NCBI RefSeq assembly: GCF_014195545.1
Contig: NZ_JACIBX010000008.1
Location: 62,001 to 126,000 of the forward strand
DNA length: 64,000 nucleotides
DNA from: Limimaricola variabilis
GTDB lineage: Bacteria; Pseudomonadota; Alphaproteobacteria; Rhodobacterales; Rhodobacteraceae
Reading direction: 5' to 3'
Positions 1 to 9,281 of this stretch are shown here, one piece after another. Below the pieces are notes generated by a model, which was not told the origin of the DNA, made no database searches, and saw only the letters and a program-made list of their open reading frames with translations. Made by a program: the position numbers and the translations under genes. Every line of letters starts with the position of its first letter. The first letter of the stretch is position 1.

Positions 1-99
1 CCGACGGAGGACAACTCCAGAGCGCTGCAGGCGTTTCTCGACGTGCCGGCCGAGCTGGCGGGGGATATCGCCCGGACGCCGCATCTGTTCGATGACTGA
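1..99 (+). CDS. C-terminal end of an unidentified protein (partial)
   Basis: An open frame enters from the left edge and ends with TGA at 97-99, giving 32 residues that end in HLFDD. The stretch is too short to assign to a family. Its stop codon lies inside the Shine-Dalgarno region of the HIT gene that follows, so the two are probably co-transcribed and translationally coupled. I infer that it is real from the shared frame and the tight spacing; nothing else supports a function. Confidence 0.5.
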   Translation, partial: PTEDNSRALQAFLDVPAELAGDIARTPHLFDD

Positions 100-109
100 G
101 GAGGAAGCG

Positions 110-475
110 ATGCGCTTCGACTACGACGACGGAAACATCTTCGCTAAGATCCTGCGCGGCGAGATCCCCAACAAGACCTTTCTCGAAACCGAGCACACGC
201 TCGCCTTCGAGGACATCGCGCCGCAGGCGCCGGTGCATATGCTGGTGATCCCCAAGGGGGCCTATGTCAGCTACGACCATTTCGCGCGCGACGCTTCCGA
301 CGCGGAGATCATCGATTTCAACCGCACCGTGGCGGCCGTCTGCGAGAAGGCCGGCGTCGAGGAGGGCTTCCGCGCCATCACCAATGCCCGCGCCCATGGG
401 GTACAGGAGGTGCCGCATTTCCATGTGCACATCCTCGGCGGACGCCCCTTGGGTCGGATGCTGGAACGCGGCTGA
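110..475 (+). CDS. HIT family protein (Hint-type nucleotide-binding hydrolase)
   Basis: A 121-residue histidine-triad protein. Near the C-terminus the sequence HFHVHILGG carries the H-x-H-x-H-x-x signature whose histidines bind and cleave nucleotide phosphoramidates or similar nucleotidyl conjugates. The length is normal for bacterial Hint proteins. I chose ATG 110 because GAGGAGG at 98-104 lies at ideal spacing before it; the in-frame ATG at 92 would put the ribosome site inside the gene. It follows an unidentified gene and ends at a GC hairpin facing the convergent mscS-like gene. The family is secure; the physiological substrate is not known. Confidence 0.9.
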   Translation: MRFDYDDGNIFAKILRGEIPNKTFLETEHTLAFEDIAPQAPVHMLVIPKGAYVSYDHFARDASDAEIIDFNRTVAAVCEKAGVEEGFRAITNARAHGVQEVPHFHVHILGGRPLGRMLERG

Positions 476-480
476 GGCCG

Positions 481-499
481 GGCGGGGCACCGCCCCGCC
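481..499. terminator. GC-rich hairpin between convergent genes
   Basis: GGCGGGGC (481-488) and GCCCCGCC (492-499) form a perfect 8-bp stem with a 3-base loop, between the HIT stop and the convergent channel-gene stop. There is no T-run, so termination by this hairpin alone is uncertain. Confidence 0.4.
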
Positions 500-520
500 G
501 CAGCATCAAGGGGTGGCGGG

Positions 521-1525
521 TCAGCCCCGCGTCGCGGCCGTGCGGATCGCGTCGGCGATGCGGCGCGCCTCGGGGCTGTCGCCCTTCGCGGGCCAGCCCT
601 CGCGCTGGGCGGTGCGGTCGCCGTCGGTGGCTTCGGTCTGGTCGTGGAACAGCACCATCCGGGTCGGATAGGGCAGGTCGACCCCCGCCGCGTTCAGCGC
701 GTTGTAGACATCTCGGATCACCCGGCCCCAGACATGCACCACGTCCGAGCGCTTCGAATCCGTCCACCAGCGCAGCCGCACCGTGTTGCCGTCTGCATCC
801 ATGCCCCACGGGATCGCCTCGGGCGCCGGGTCGGAGAGCACGCCCTCGCAACCCTGCGCGGCCTCGATCATGATGCGGCAAGCCTCGTCGAAATCGTCGG
901 AGCAGCCGATCAGCACGTCGTATTGCGACCGGCGCTTGTCGAAGGCTGTGTTGACCACCACGGCGTCGGTGTAGATGTCGGCATTCGGGATCACCACGCG
1001 GCGGCCGTCATAGGTCTTGATCAGGGTGGCGCGGGTCTCGATCCGCTCGACCGTGCCCTCATGTCCGCCCGAGACGATCTGGTCGCCGACCTCGAAGGGC
1101 TGGCGCACCAGGATCAGGATGCCCGCCAGCATGTTCTGGAGGATGTCCTTGAAGGCGAAGCCGATCGCCACCGAGCCGATGCCGAGACCGGCGAAGAGAT
1201 CGCCCGGCGAGATCGAAGGGGCGACGATGGTGACGGCGAGCATGACGCCCAGGATCATCACCAGCCAGCGCAGCAGGCTCGCGCCCACATCGCCCAGATT
1301 GTCGCGTCCGCGCGCCCGGCCTGAGCGGCGCACCAGCGCCGCCACGCCCCGCGCGAGAAACCAGAAGACGACCAACAGGACCAGCGCCACCGCGATGTTC
1401 GGCAGCAGCCTGAAGAAACCGTCCGCCCATGCGTCGAGCTTCTCGAAGATGTTGCCGGTGTCGGCATCGACGGCCGCGAGGCTGTCGACATCCTCGCGCG
1501 GTGCGGTCTGGGTCTCTTCTTCCAT
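521..1525 (-). CDS. MscS family mechanosensitive ion channel
   Basis: A 334-residue inner-membrane channel predicted to open under membrane tension and release solutes during hypo-osmotic shock. Hydrophobic segments span residues ~35-60 and ~85-115. The pore-lining TM3 motif is glycine/alanine rich (GLGIGSVAIGFAFKDILQN), followed by LAGILILVRQPFEVGDQI, which matches the start of the MscS beta domain. The cytoplasmic domain follows. The length is close to small MscS proteins (~290 residues) with an acidic N-terminal extension. It starts 30 nt after the ABC ATPase gene on the same strand, so the two probably form one transcript. Confidence 0.92.
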   Translation of the reverse strand: MEEETQTAPREDVDSLAAVDADTGNIFEKLDAWADGFFRLLPNIAVALVLLVVFWFLARGVAALVRRSGRARGRDNLGDVGASLLRWLVMILGVMLAVTIVAPSISPGDLFAGLGIGSVAIGFAFKDILQNMLAGILILVRQPFEVGDQIVSGGHEGTVERIETRATLIKTYDGRRVVIPNADIYTDAVVVNTAFDKRRSQYDVLIGCSDDFDEACRIMIEAAQGCEGVLSDPAPEAIPWGMDADGNTVRLRWWTDSKRSDVVHVWGRVIRDVYNALNAAGVDLPYPTRMVLFHDQTEATDGDRTAQREGWPAKGDSPEARRIADAIRTAATRG

Positions 1526-1555
1526 GCGGCCTCCGTAATCAGCGGAGGGCCAACC

Positions 1556-2506
1556 TCAGGCGGCGGAGGAGGGTTCCCGCGCCTTGGAGGTCAGCTGCAG
1601 GAACACGTCCTCCAGATCCGCCTCCTCGGTGCGCACGTCGGCGATCCGCATGCCGCCCGCACGGATCGCATCGAGCACGGTGCCCGCACCCATCACCCGC
1701 GCGTCGTAGCCGAAGGCCAAGGTCCCGCCGGGCCGCTCGCTGACGCTGACGCCCTCGGGCAGGGCCGGGATCTGGGCCGGGCCGTCCGGCGTCACGACCA
1801 GAGTCTTGGCGCCGACCCGACCCACCAGATTGGCCGTGGTGTCGCGGGTGATCACCCGGCCCTGGTCGATGATCGCGATCTCGTCGCACATCTCCTGCGC
1901 CTCTTCGAGGTAATGGGTCGTCAGGATGATCGTCGTGCCCTGCTCGTTGAGGCGACGCACGTTGCGCCACAGCATGTTGCGCAGCTCGATGTCGACCCCC
2001 GCCGTCGGCTCGTCGAGCACCAGCACGCGCGGCGAATGCACCAGCGCCTTCGCGAGCAGCAGCCGTCGCCGCATGCCGCCCGAGAGCGAGCGGGCATAGG
2101 CGTCGGCCTTGTCGGCGAGGCCGACGAGATCCAGCAGCTCCATGGTCCGACGCTGCGACTTGGGCACGCCCCAGAGCCCGGCCTGCACATCGAGCGCGCC
2201 GCGTGGCGTGAAGAACGGGTCGAGCACCAGTTCCTGCGGCATCACCCCGATCGCGGCGCGCGACTGGCGCGGGTTCACGTCCTGGTCGAAGCCCCAGATC
2301 TTCACGTTCCCGGCGCTCTTGAGCACCAGCCCGGCCATGATGTTGATCATGGTCGACTTGCCCGCGCCATTGGGGCCGAGCAGGCCGAAGATCGAGCCCG
2401 CCGGCACGGTCAGGTCGACGCCGTCGAGCGCGACCTTGGCCGGGGACTTGGCGCTGGGCGCATAGGTCTTCTTCAGGCCGGTGATCTCGATGGCGGCGTC
2501 GGTCAT
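1556..2506 (-). CDS. ABC transporter ATP-binding protein (ABC-2/YadG-like)
   Basis: A 316-residue ATPase with Walker A GPNGAGKST, signature LSGGMRRRLLLAKAL and Walker B VLVLDEPTAGVD, then the H-loop TTHYLEEA. The order and the long C-terminal tail fit ATPases that partner ABC-2 type permeases such as YadG/YadH. No permease gene lies beside it: the next gene on the strand is the MscS channel and the gene upstream is on the other strand. The frame stays open far upstream, but ATG 2506 gives the normal N-terminus (ITGLKKTY) and is preceded by AAAGGA. The substrate is unknown; a distant permease is inferred. Confidence 0.85.
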   Translation of the reverse strand: MTDAAIEITGLKKTYAPSAKSPAKVALDGVDLTVPAGSIFGLLGPNGAGKSTMINIMAGLVLKSAGNVKIWGFDQDVNPRQSRAAIGVMPQELVLDPFFTPRGALDVQAGLWGVPKSQRRTMELLDLVGLADKADAYARSLSGGMRRRLLLAKALVHSPRVLVLDEPTAGVDIELRNMLWRNVRRLNEQGTTIILTTHYLEEAQEMCDEIAIIDQGRVITRDTTANLVGRVGAKTLVVTPDGPAQIPALPEGVSVSERPGGTLAFGYDARVMGAGTVLDAIRAGGMRIADVRTEEADLEDVFLQLTSKAREPSSAA

Positions 2507-2614
2507 GGCTCGGGTCCTTTCGCGTCTTGTCCCTGCGGGCGGGGCGGCTAGAATGTAGCGCGTTCGAGGCCGGGTCCATGCCCGGCCGCTCCCGTTTGCA
2601 AGGCAAGGCCCCTC

Positions 2615-2857
2615 ATGACACTTCCCGCGCCCGAGACCAAGATCGTCGACACCTGGCGCATCGCCTGCGACGGCGGCAGCGCGGGTCTCGGCCACCCCCG
2701 CGTCTGGCTGATGATCCCGCACGACACCGGCTGGGTCGACTGCTCCTATTGCGATGCCCGCTACATCCATCGCGAGTACGCCGAGAAGGGCGCCGAGGGG
2801 CTCGATGAGATCACCCGCGGGCAGGACCGCTCGGGGCAGGAGAACGAGACCCGCTAA
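2615..2857 (+). CDS. zinc-finger CHCC domain protein
   Basis: An 80-residue protein of the zf-CHCC type (related to the NDUFS6/complex I 13-kDa zinc domain). The ligand pattern is visible as Cys in RIACDGG, His in GHPRVW and the pair in CSYC. It lies between an ABC ATPase gene on the other strand and polA. The family occurs widely in alphaproteobacteria with no settled function in bacteria. The start at 2615 gives the standard N-terminus and length; the last ~20 residues are charged and probably disordered. Confidence 0.85.
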   Translation: MTLPAPETKIVDTWRIACDGGSAGLGHPRVWLMIPHDTGWVDCSYCDARYIHREYAEKGAEGLDEITRGQDRSGQENETR

Positions 2858-2953
2858 GGCGGGCCACTCCCGGACAGCACTGACGAAATTTCTCCGAAAC
2901 CCGGCAAGGTTTCGGCTAGACAGACACGCGACATCGCAAGAGGGGACGCGGGC

Positions 2954-5755
2954 ATGACGCAATTCGGCAAAGGGTGCCACTTGCACCTGATCGACGGCTC
3001 GGCCTTCATCTTCCGCGCGTACCACGCGCTGCCGCCGCTGACGCGCAAGTCCGACGGGCTGCCGGTCGGCGCGGTGTCGGGCTTCGTCAACATGCTGCAG
3101 CGCTACATCGACGGCAACACCGGCCCCGATGCCGCCACCCATGTCGCGGTGATCTTCGACAAGGGCTCGCACACCTTCCGCAACGATCTCTACGATCTCT
3201 ACAAGGCCAACCGCGAGGCGATGCCCGAGGATCTGCGGCCGCAGATCCCTCTGACGCGGCGCGCCACCGAGGCGTTCAACATCGCCTGCAAGGAGAAGGA
3301 AGGCTTCGAGGCCGACGACATCATCGCGGCGCTGTCGTGCCAGGCGCGCGACGCGGGCGGGCGGGTTACGATCATCTCCTCGGACAAGGACCTGATGCAG
3401 CTGGTCGGCGACGGGGTCGAGATGCTCGACCCGATGAAGAATCGCCGCATCGACCGCGACGGCGTGTTCGAGAAATTCGGCGTCTGGCCCGACCGCGTCG
3501 TCGACGTGCAGGCGCTGGCCGGCGATTCGGTCGACAACGTGCCCGGCGCGCCGGGCATCGGCATCAAGACCGCCGCGCTCTTGATCAACGAGTTCGGCGA
3601 TCTCGAGACGCTTCTGGAGCGCGCGGGCGAGATCAAGCAGCCCAAGCGCCGCCAGACCCTGATCGAGCACGAGAAGCAGATCCGCCTGTCCAAGCAGCTC
3701 GTCGCGCTCGATTGCGACTGCCCGCTCGATTTCTCGCTCGACGATCTGGAGATCCGCGAACCGGATCCCGAGGTGCTGCTGGGCTTCCTCGCCGAGATGG
3801 AGTTCCGCACCATCACCCGCCGCGTGGCCGAAAAGCTCGGCACCGAGGCGCCCGCCGTGCCCGACACGGCCCCCGCCGCCGCCGAGGAGACCGCGCCCGA
3901 GCCCGAGGCGCCCTTCGATCACGCCGCCTATCACAAGGTGGCGACGCGCGACGAACTGCAGCTCTGGATCGATGCGATCTACGAGCTGGGCCATGTCGCC
4001 GCCGACACCGAAACGACGAGCCTCGACGAGATGCGGGCGGAGCTCGTCGGCATCTCACTGGCGCTGACGCCCGGTCATGCCTGCTACATTCCGCTGTGCC
4101 ACAGCGAGGGCGGCGACGACCTGTTCGGCGGCGCCAAGCTCTGCGACGGGCAGATGCCGATGGAGGAGGCGCTGGCGATGCTGAAGCCGGTTCTGGAGGA
4201 TGCCTCGATCCTCAAGATCGGCCAGAACATGAAATACGACCTGAAGATCTTCGCCGGTCTCGGGATCGACATCGCCCCTTTCGACGACACGATGCTGCTG
4301 AGCTATGCGATGCATGCGGGGTTGCACAATCACGGCATGGACACCCTGTCCGAGCGTTACCTCGGCCATCTCCCGATCCCGATCAAGCAGGTGATCGGCA
4401 CTGGCAAATCCGCCGTGACCTTCGATCGCGTCGGCATCGAAGAGGCGGTGAAATACGCGGCCGAGGACGCCGACATCACGCTGCGCCTGTGGAAGCGCTT
4501 CAAGCCCGAGCTGCACAAGACCCGCGTCACCACCGTCTACGAAACGCTGGAGCGGCCGCTGGTGCCGGTGCTGGCGCAGATGGAGCGAGCGGGCGTACAG
4601 GTCGACCGCGAGGTGCTGTCGCGCATGTCCAACGCCTTCGCGCAGAAGATGGCGGGGCTGGAGGCAGAGATCCACGCCAAGGCCGGGCGGCCCTTCAACG
4701 TAGGTTCTCCCAAGCAGCTGGGCGAGATCTTGTTCGACGATCTCGGCCTGCCCGGCGGCAAGAAGGGCAAGACCGGGGCCTATGCGACGGGGGCCGACAT
4801 CCTCGAAGATCTCGCCACCGAGCACGAGCTGCCGCGCCTCGTGCTCGACTGGCGGCAAATCTCCAAGCTCAAATCGACCTATACCGACAGCCTGCAGGAA
4901 CACATCCACCCCGAGACGGGGCGGGTGCACACGTCGTATTCGATCGCAGGCGCCAACACCGGCCGCCTCGCCTCGACCGACCCGAACCTGCAGAACATCC
5001 CGATCCGTACCGAGGAGGGCCGCCGCATCCGCGAGGCCTTCGTCGCGCCGAAGGGCCGCACGCTCGTCTCGCTCGACTACTCCCAGATCGAACTGCGCAT
5101 TCTCGCCCACATGGCCGATATCGAGGCGCTCAAGCAGGCGTTCCGGGAGGGGCAGGACATCCACGCCGCCACCGCGTCCGAGATGTTCAACGTGCCGCTC
5201 GACGAGATGACGCCCGAGATCCGTCGACAGGCCAAGGCGATCAATTTCGGGGTGATCTACGGCATCTCGGGCTTCGGCCTCGCCCGCAACCTGCGGATCC
5301 CGCGCGATCAGGCGCAGGGCTTCATCGACCGTTACTTCGAGCGCTTCCCCGGTATCCGCGCCTACATGGACGAGACCACGGCCTTCGCGAAGGCCAATGG
5401 CTACGTGCAGACGCTGTTCGGGCGGCGGATCAACACGCCCGAGATCAACGCCAAGGGCCCGAGCGCGGGCTTTGCCAAGCGCGCCGCGATCAACGCCCCG
5501 ATCCAGGGCACCGCGGCCGACATCATCCGCCGCGCGATGATCCGCATGGACGAGGCCATCGCCTCGGTCCCCTCGGCGCGCATGCTGTTGCAGGTCCACG
5601 ACGAATTGCTGTTCGAGGTGGACGAGGCCGAGGCCGAGACGCTGATTCCGATCGCCCGGGAGGTAATGGAGGGTGCGGCCCATCCGGCGGTGCATCTCGA
5701 CGTGCACCTCGCTGCCGAGGCCGGGCAGGGGCCGAACTGGGCGCTCGCGCACTGA
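2954..5755 (+). CDS. polA: DNA polymerase I
   Basis: A 933-residue, three-domain polymerase I for Okazaki fragment processing and repair synthesis. Residues ~1-290 are the 5'-3' exonuclease (HLIDGSAFIFRAYHA at the start and AGDSVDNVPG with helix-hairpin-helix). Residues ~325-500 form the 3'-5' exonuclease, with Exo I AADTETTSLDEM retaining acidic D and E, so proofreading is probably active. The C-terminal polymerase has motif A SLDYSQIELR, motif B RRQAKAINFGVIYGIS and motif C LQVHDELLFE. The length matches E. coli PolI (928). An Ala/Pro/Glu-rich linker separates the first two domains. The start ATG is preceded by AGAGGGG. Confidence 0.98.
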   Translation: MTQFGKGCHLHLIDGSAFIFRAYHALPPLTRKSDGLPVGAVSGFVNMLQRYIDGNTGPDAATHVAVIFDKGSHTFRNDLYDLYKANREAMPEDLRPQIPLTRRATEAFNIACKEKEGFEADDIIAALSCQARDAGGRVTIISSDKDLMQLVGDGVEMLDPMKNRRIDRDGVFEKFGVWPDRVVDVQALAGDSVDNVPGAPGIGIKTAALLINEFGDLETLLERAGEIKQPKRRQTLIEHEKQIRLSKQLVALDCDCPLDFSLDDLEIREPDPEVLLGFLAEMEFRTITRRVAEKLGTEAPAVPDTAPAAAEETAPEPEAPFDHAAYHKVATRDELQLWIDAIYELGHVAADTETTSLDEMRAELVGISLALTPGHACYIPLCHSEGGDDLFGGAKLCDGQMPMEEALAMLKPVLEDASILKIGQNMKYDLKIFAGLGIDIAPFDDTMLLSYAMHAGLHNHGMDTLSERYLGHLPIPIKQVIGTGKSAVTFDRVGIEEAVKYAAEDADITLRLWKRFKPELHKTRVTTVYETLERPLVPVLAQMERAGVQVDREVLSRMSNAFAQKMAGLEAEIHAKAGRPFNVGSPKQLGEILFDDLGLPGGKKGKTGAYATGADILEDLATEHELPRLVLDWRQISKLKSTYTDSLQEHIHPETGRVHTSYSIAGANTGRLASTDPNLQNIPIRTEEGRRIREAFVAPKGRTLVSLDYSQIELRILAHMADIEALKQAFREGQDIHAATASEMFNVPLDEMTPEIRRQAKAINFGVIYGISGFGLARNLRIPRDQAQGFIDRYFERFPGIRAYMDETTAFAKANGYVQTLFGRRINTPEINAKGPSAGFAKRAAINAPIQGTAADIIRRAMIRMDEAIASVPSARMLLQVHDELLFEVDEAEAETLIPIAREVMEGAAHPAVHLDVHLAAEAGQGPNWALAH

Positions 5756-5793
5756 CGGAACCGCGTCTGCTTCGCATCGTTGCGGTCTCGAAG

Positions 5794-5818
5794 CGGGCGG
5801 CGGCATCGTGGCCGCCCG
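5794..5818 (+). terminator. hairpin after polA
   Basis: CGGGCGGC (5794-5801) and GCCGCCCG (5811-5818) form an 8-bp stem between polA and the next gene. There is no T-run, so it is only a possible terminator or processing site. Confidence 0.3.
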
Positions 5819-5838
5819 TCCAGAGATTGGGACGAGAC

Positions 5839-6333
5839 ATGAGCGAGCAAAGCAACGAACAGCGCGTGAAGCAGTTCTGGGACCGGCTGGCCGATCTGCG
5901 CGCCGGCATGGTTGGCATCAAGGGCACCGACCGGCTGGTGCCGATGAGCCACCACGTCGATGCCGAGGCCGGGTGCCTGTGGTTCATCGCCGCGCATGGC
6001 GAGGAACTGACCAATGCCGTCGAGGCCGGACCGCGCGATGCGCTGTTCTCGGTCTCCTCGGACAAGCACGGGCTCTATGCCCACGCCCATGGCACGCTGG
6101 AGCTGAGCCATGACAAGGCCAAGCTCGACGAGGTCTGGAACGGGGTCGCGGCAAGCTGGTTCGACGACGGGCGCGACGATCCGGATGTGCGGCTTTTGTG
6201 CCTGCGGCTTCGCGAGGCTGAGATCTGGACGACCACCACCAGCTCGGCGGCCTTCCTGTTCCAGATCGCCAAGGCCAAGGCGGTGCGCGAAGCCAAGCCG
6301 GATGTCGGCGACAACTACACGCTGCGGTTCTGA
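5839..6333 (+). CDS. pyridoxamine 5'-phosphate oxidase family protein (general stress type)
   Basis: A 164-residue FMN-binding split-barrel protein of the general stress/PNPOx-like group. The central pattern (WFIAAHGEELTNAVEAG, then ALFSVSSDKHGLYAHAHGTLEL) and the C-terminal EIWTTTTSSAAFLFQIAKA match that group, in which a flavin or deazaflavin cofactor is held but substrates are mostly unknown. The ATG at 5839 follows GGGACGAG. It lies 83 nt after polA and ends before GC hairpins shared with the convergent small heat-shock gene. Confidence 0.82.
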   Translation: MSEQSNEQRVKQFWDRLADLRAGMVGIKGTDRLVPMSHHVDAEAGCLWFIAAHGEELTNAVEAGPRDALFSVSSDKHGLYAHAHGTLELSHDKAKLDEVWNGVAASWFDDGRDDPDVRLLCLRLREAEIWTTTTSSAAFLFQIAKAKAVREAKPDVGDNYTLRF

Positions 6334-6354
6334 ACCGGCGCCCATGACATGAAA

Positions 6355-6380
6355 GGCGCGGGCCCTTTCGGACCCGCGCC
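6355..6380. terminator. bidirectional GC hairpin
   Basis: GGCGCGGG (6355-6362) pairs perfectly with CCCGCGCC (6373-6380) just after the PNPOx-like gene, which converges on the heat-shock gene. It lacks a clear T-run. Confidence 0.45.
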
Positions 6381-6414
6381 CTCGCACGGCACGGTCGCGA
6401 CCGGCGCCTCACCG

Positions 6415-6439
6415 GCCGGCCGTACCCTGCACGGCCGGC
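6415..6439 (-). terminator. hairpin after the small heat-shock gene
   Basis: GCCGGCCGT (6415-6423) pairs perfectly with ACGGCCGGC (6431-6439), 16 nt beyond the stop of the minus-strand hsp20 gene. No T-run follows, so it is a terminator candidate by position and stem only. Confidence 0.45.
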
Positions 6440-6454
6440 TGGAGTTCCGGCCGA

Positions 6455-6925
6455 TCAGTTGACCGACTTCTCCTCGATCAGGTTGGCGTTCTGCGGCTTC
6501 TGGCTCGAGATCTCGATGCGGCGCGGCTTCAGCGCCTCCGGGACCTCGCGCACCAGGTCGATGTGCAGCATGCCATCGAGGTGGCTGGCGCCCGTCACCT
6601 TCACATGGTCGGCGAGATGGAAACGGCGCTCGAAGGCGCGCGTCGCGATGCCGCGATGCAGGAAGGTGCGGCCTTCCTGGTCATCCTCCGACTTGCGAGC
6701 GGTGACGATCAGCGCGTTCTCGCGGACCTCGACGGCGAGGTCGTCGGCACCGAAGCCGGCGACGGCGATCGAGATGCGCCAGGCGCTCTCGTCGGTCTTT
6801 TCGATGTTGTAGGGCGGGTAGTTATTCGTGGCGGTCTCACCGGCGAGCACGCGGTCCATCAGGTCGGCAACCTGATCGAAGCCCACGGTGGCACGGTAGA
6901 GCGGGGCAAGATCGAACGTACGCAT
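6455..6925 (-). CDS. Hsp20/alpha-crystallin small heat-shock protein (IbpA-like)
   Basis: A 156-residue holdase chaperone. The N-terminus MRTFDLAPLYRATVGFDQV resembles IbpA-type class A rhizobial and rhodobacterial sHsps. The alpha-crystallin domain spans residues ~35-130 (YNIEK, the conserved ISIAVAGFGADDL and FHLADHVKV). The C-terminal IEI stands where the IxI anchoring motif is expected. Two ATGs are possible. AGAGG abuts the upstream one (6934) but lies 8 nt before the one at 6925, so 6925 is preferred. A sigma32-like promoter lies about 100 nt upstream. Confidence 0.93.
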   Translation of the reverse strand: MRTFDLAPLYRATVGFDQVADLMDRVLAGETATNNYPPYNIEKTDESAWRISIAVAGFGADDLAVEVRENALIVTARKSEDDQEGRTFLHRGIATRAFERRFHLADHVKVTGASHLDGMLHIDLVREVPEALKPRRIEISSQKPQNANLIEEKSVN

Positions 6926-7023
6926 GTTGGTCATCCTCTGTCTCAAGCGATAACGTCGTGGTGGCCTTCCCGGGTGGGACAGGCCGTGTTTTGCGGAGCC
7001 CGGATCGGCGCTCCGTGACAGGG

Positions 7024-7052
7024 ATGTGGGGGAGAGTTTTCGGGGTTTCAAG
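7024..7052 (-). promoter_or_regulatory. sigma32 (RpoH)-type promoter of the hsp20 gene
   Basis: On the minus strand CTTGAAA (7052-7046), a 14-base spacer and CCCCACAT (7031-7024) closely match the heat-shock consensus CTTGAAA-N11-16-CCCCATnT. Transcription from here would give a leader of roughly 90 nt containing a CGGAGC/GCTCCG hairpin and pairing potential near the ribosome site. A ROSE-like RNA thermometer is possible but not shown. Confidence 0.75.
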
Positions 7053-7067
7053 TCCCGCTTGGCGGGA
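7053..7067 (-). terminator. short hairpin after the protease gene
   Basis: TCCCGC and GCGGGA (7053-7058, 7062-7067) form a perfect 6-bp stem 14 nt past the stop of the minus-strand protease gene and directly before the heat-shock -35 element. It may separate the two transcripts. Confidence 0.4.
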
Positions 7068-7081
7068 TTTTGCGGGCGAAA

Positions 7082-7900
7082 TCAGGGACGCACGAAGCGC
7101 GCGCCGGTCTCGGTGCGCTGTCCCGCGCCGACCACCCGGACCTGGTTGGAGGACAGCCCGCCGAAGGCGCCGACCCGCTGCGCCATGCGCGCCCGCAAAT
7201 CAGGCAGGGGGCGGTCGAGCGCCACGCCGATGGCGACGTTGCGGCCATCCATCTCCGCCTTGGCCGAGATCACCGACACGATCCGGGCGACGCCGTTCTC
7301 GAAGCTGAAGACCGGCGATCCCGAAGAGCCGTAATCGACGTCGCAGCCCATCACCAGCAGGCCGTTCTCCTCGCCGAGCACGTCGCAAGTCTCCTGCAGC
7401 GAGGGCGCTTCGGCGCGGTCATGCGCGTAGGAGACGACGCCTACCTGCGCGCCCGCCGCGATGCCGCGCACCGTCTCGAAGGGGGCGATGCGGGCGGAGC
7501 GGATCGGCTGGGCCAGTTCCAGCAATGCCACGTCTTCGGGGCTGGCCGCGCCTGAGCCCGCGCCGGTGAAGGCGTAGCCCTCGGGCTGCAGCGCCCGGCG
7601 CACGCCGCGATAGGCCAGCGCCCGTCCGTTGCGCATCCCGGCCTTGAACTCGATCTCGGTGGGGTCGATGCGGGCGCCGCTGTCCCGGTCATAGAGGCAA
7701 TGCGCCGCGGTGAGCACGAGGTCCGGCGCGATCAGCGCTCCGGTACAGAATCCGCGCCCGCCGAGGTCGAGCCGGCCCACGCCCTCCCAGCCGCGGGCGT
7801 CGTCGCCGGTCACCATCTCCACGAGATCGTGCCGGTCGGCGCGCACCGGCAGCGACAGCGCCACCAGTACCAGCAAGGCGATCGCGATGGCTTGGCGCAT
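7082..7900 (-). CDS. secreted trypsin-like (S1) serine protease
   Basis: A 272-residue exported protease. The first ~22 residues are a signal peptide (MRQAIAIALLVLVALSLPVRA). The catalytic triad is readable: His in LTAAHC, Asp in EDVALLEL and Ser in SSGSPVF, with cysteines that could form the usual S1 disulphides. There is no PDZ domain, so it is not DegP-like but resembles the short bacterial chymotrypsin-fold family. I chose ATG 7900, which has GGGAGGAG just upstream; an in-frame codon at 7915 would leave that site inside the gene. Its target is unknown. Confidence 0.88.
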   Translation of the reverse strand: MRQAIAIALLVLVALSLPVRADRHDLVEMVTGDDARGWEGVGRLDLGGRGFCTGALIAPDLVLTAAHCLYDRDSGARIDPTEIEFKAGMRNGRALAYRGVRRALQPEGYAFTGAGSGAASPEDVALLELAQPIRSARIAPFETVRGIAAGAQVGVVSYAHDRAEAPSLQETCDVLGEENGLLVMGCDVDYGSSGSPVFSFENGVARIVSVISAKAEMDGRNVAIGVALDRPLPDLRARMAQRVGAFGGLSSNQVRVVGAGQRTETGARFVRP

Positions 7901-7981
7901 CACTCCTCCCGTCATGGTCGCTCAGAAAGCGTGCGACCCATGCGCGAGACTAGGACAGCGCGCGACCGCTTCAAAGCCCCA

Positions 7982-9271
<1,290 letters not shown>

Positions 9272-9281
9272 GGGGTCTCCG

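Noticed and set aside
2974-5838. Very long alternative frame running through polA into the PNPOx-like gene
   Set aside because: Only its last part, from 5839, is a real protein. The upstream part is an Arg/Gly/Ala-rich shadow of polA in another frame.
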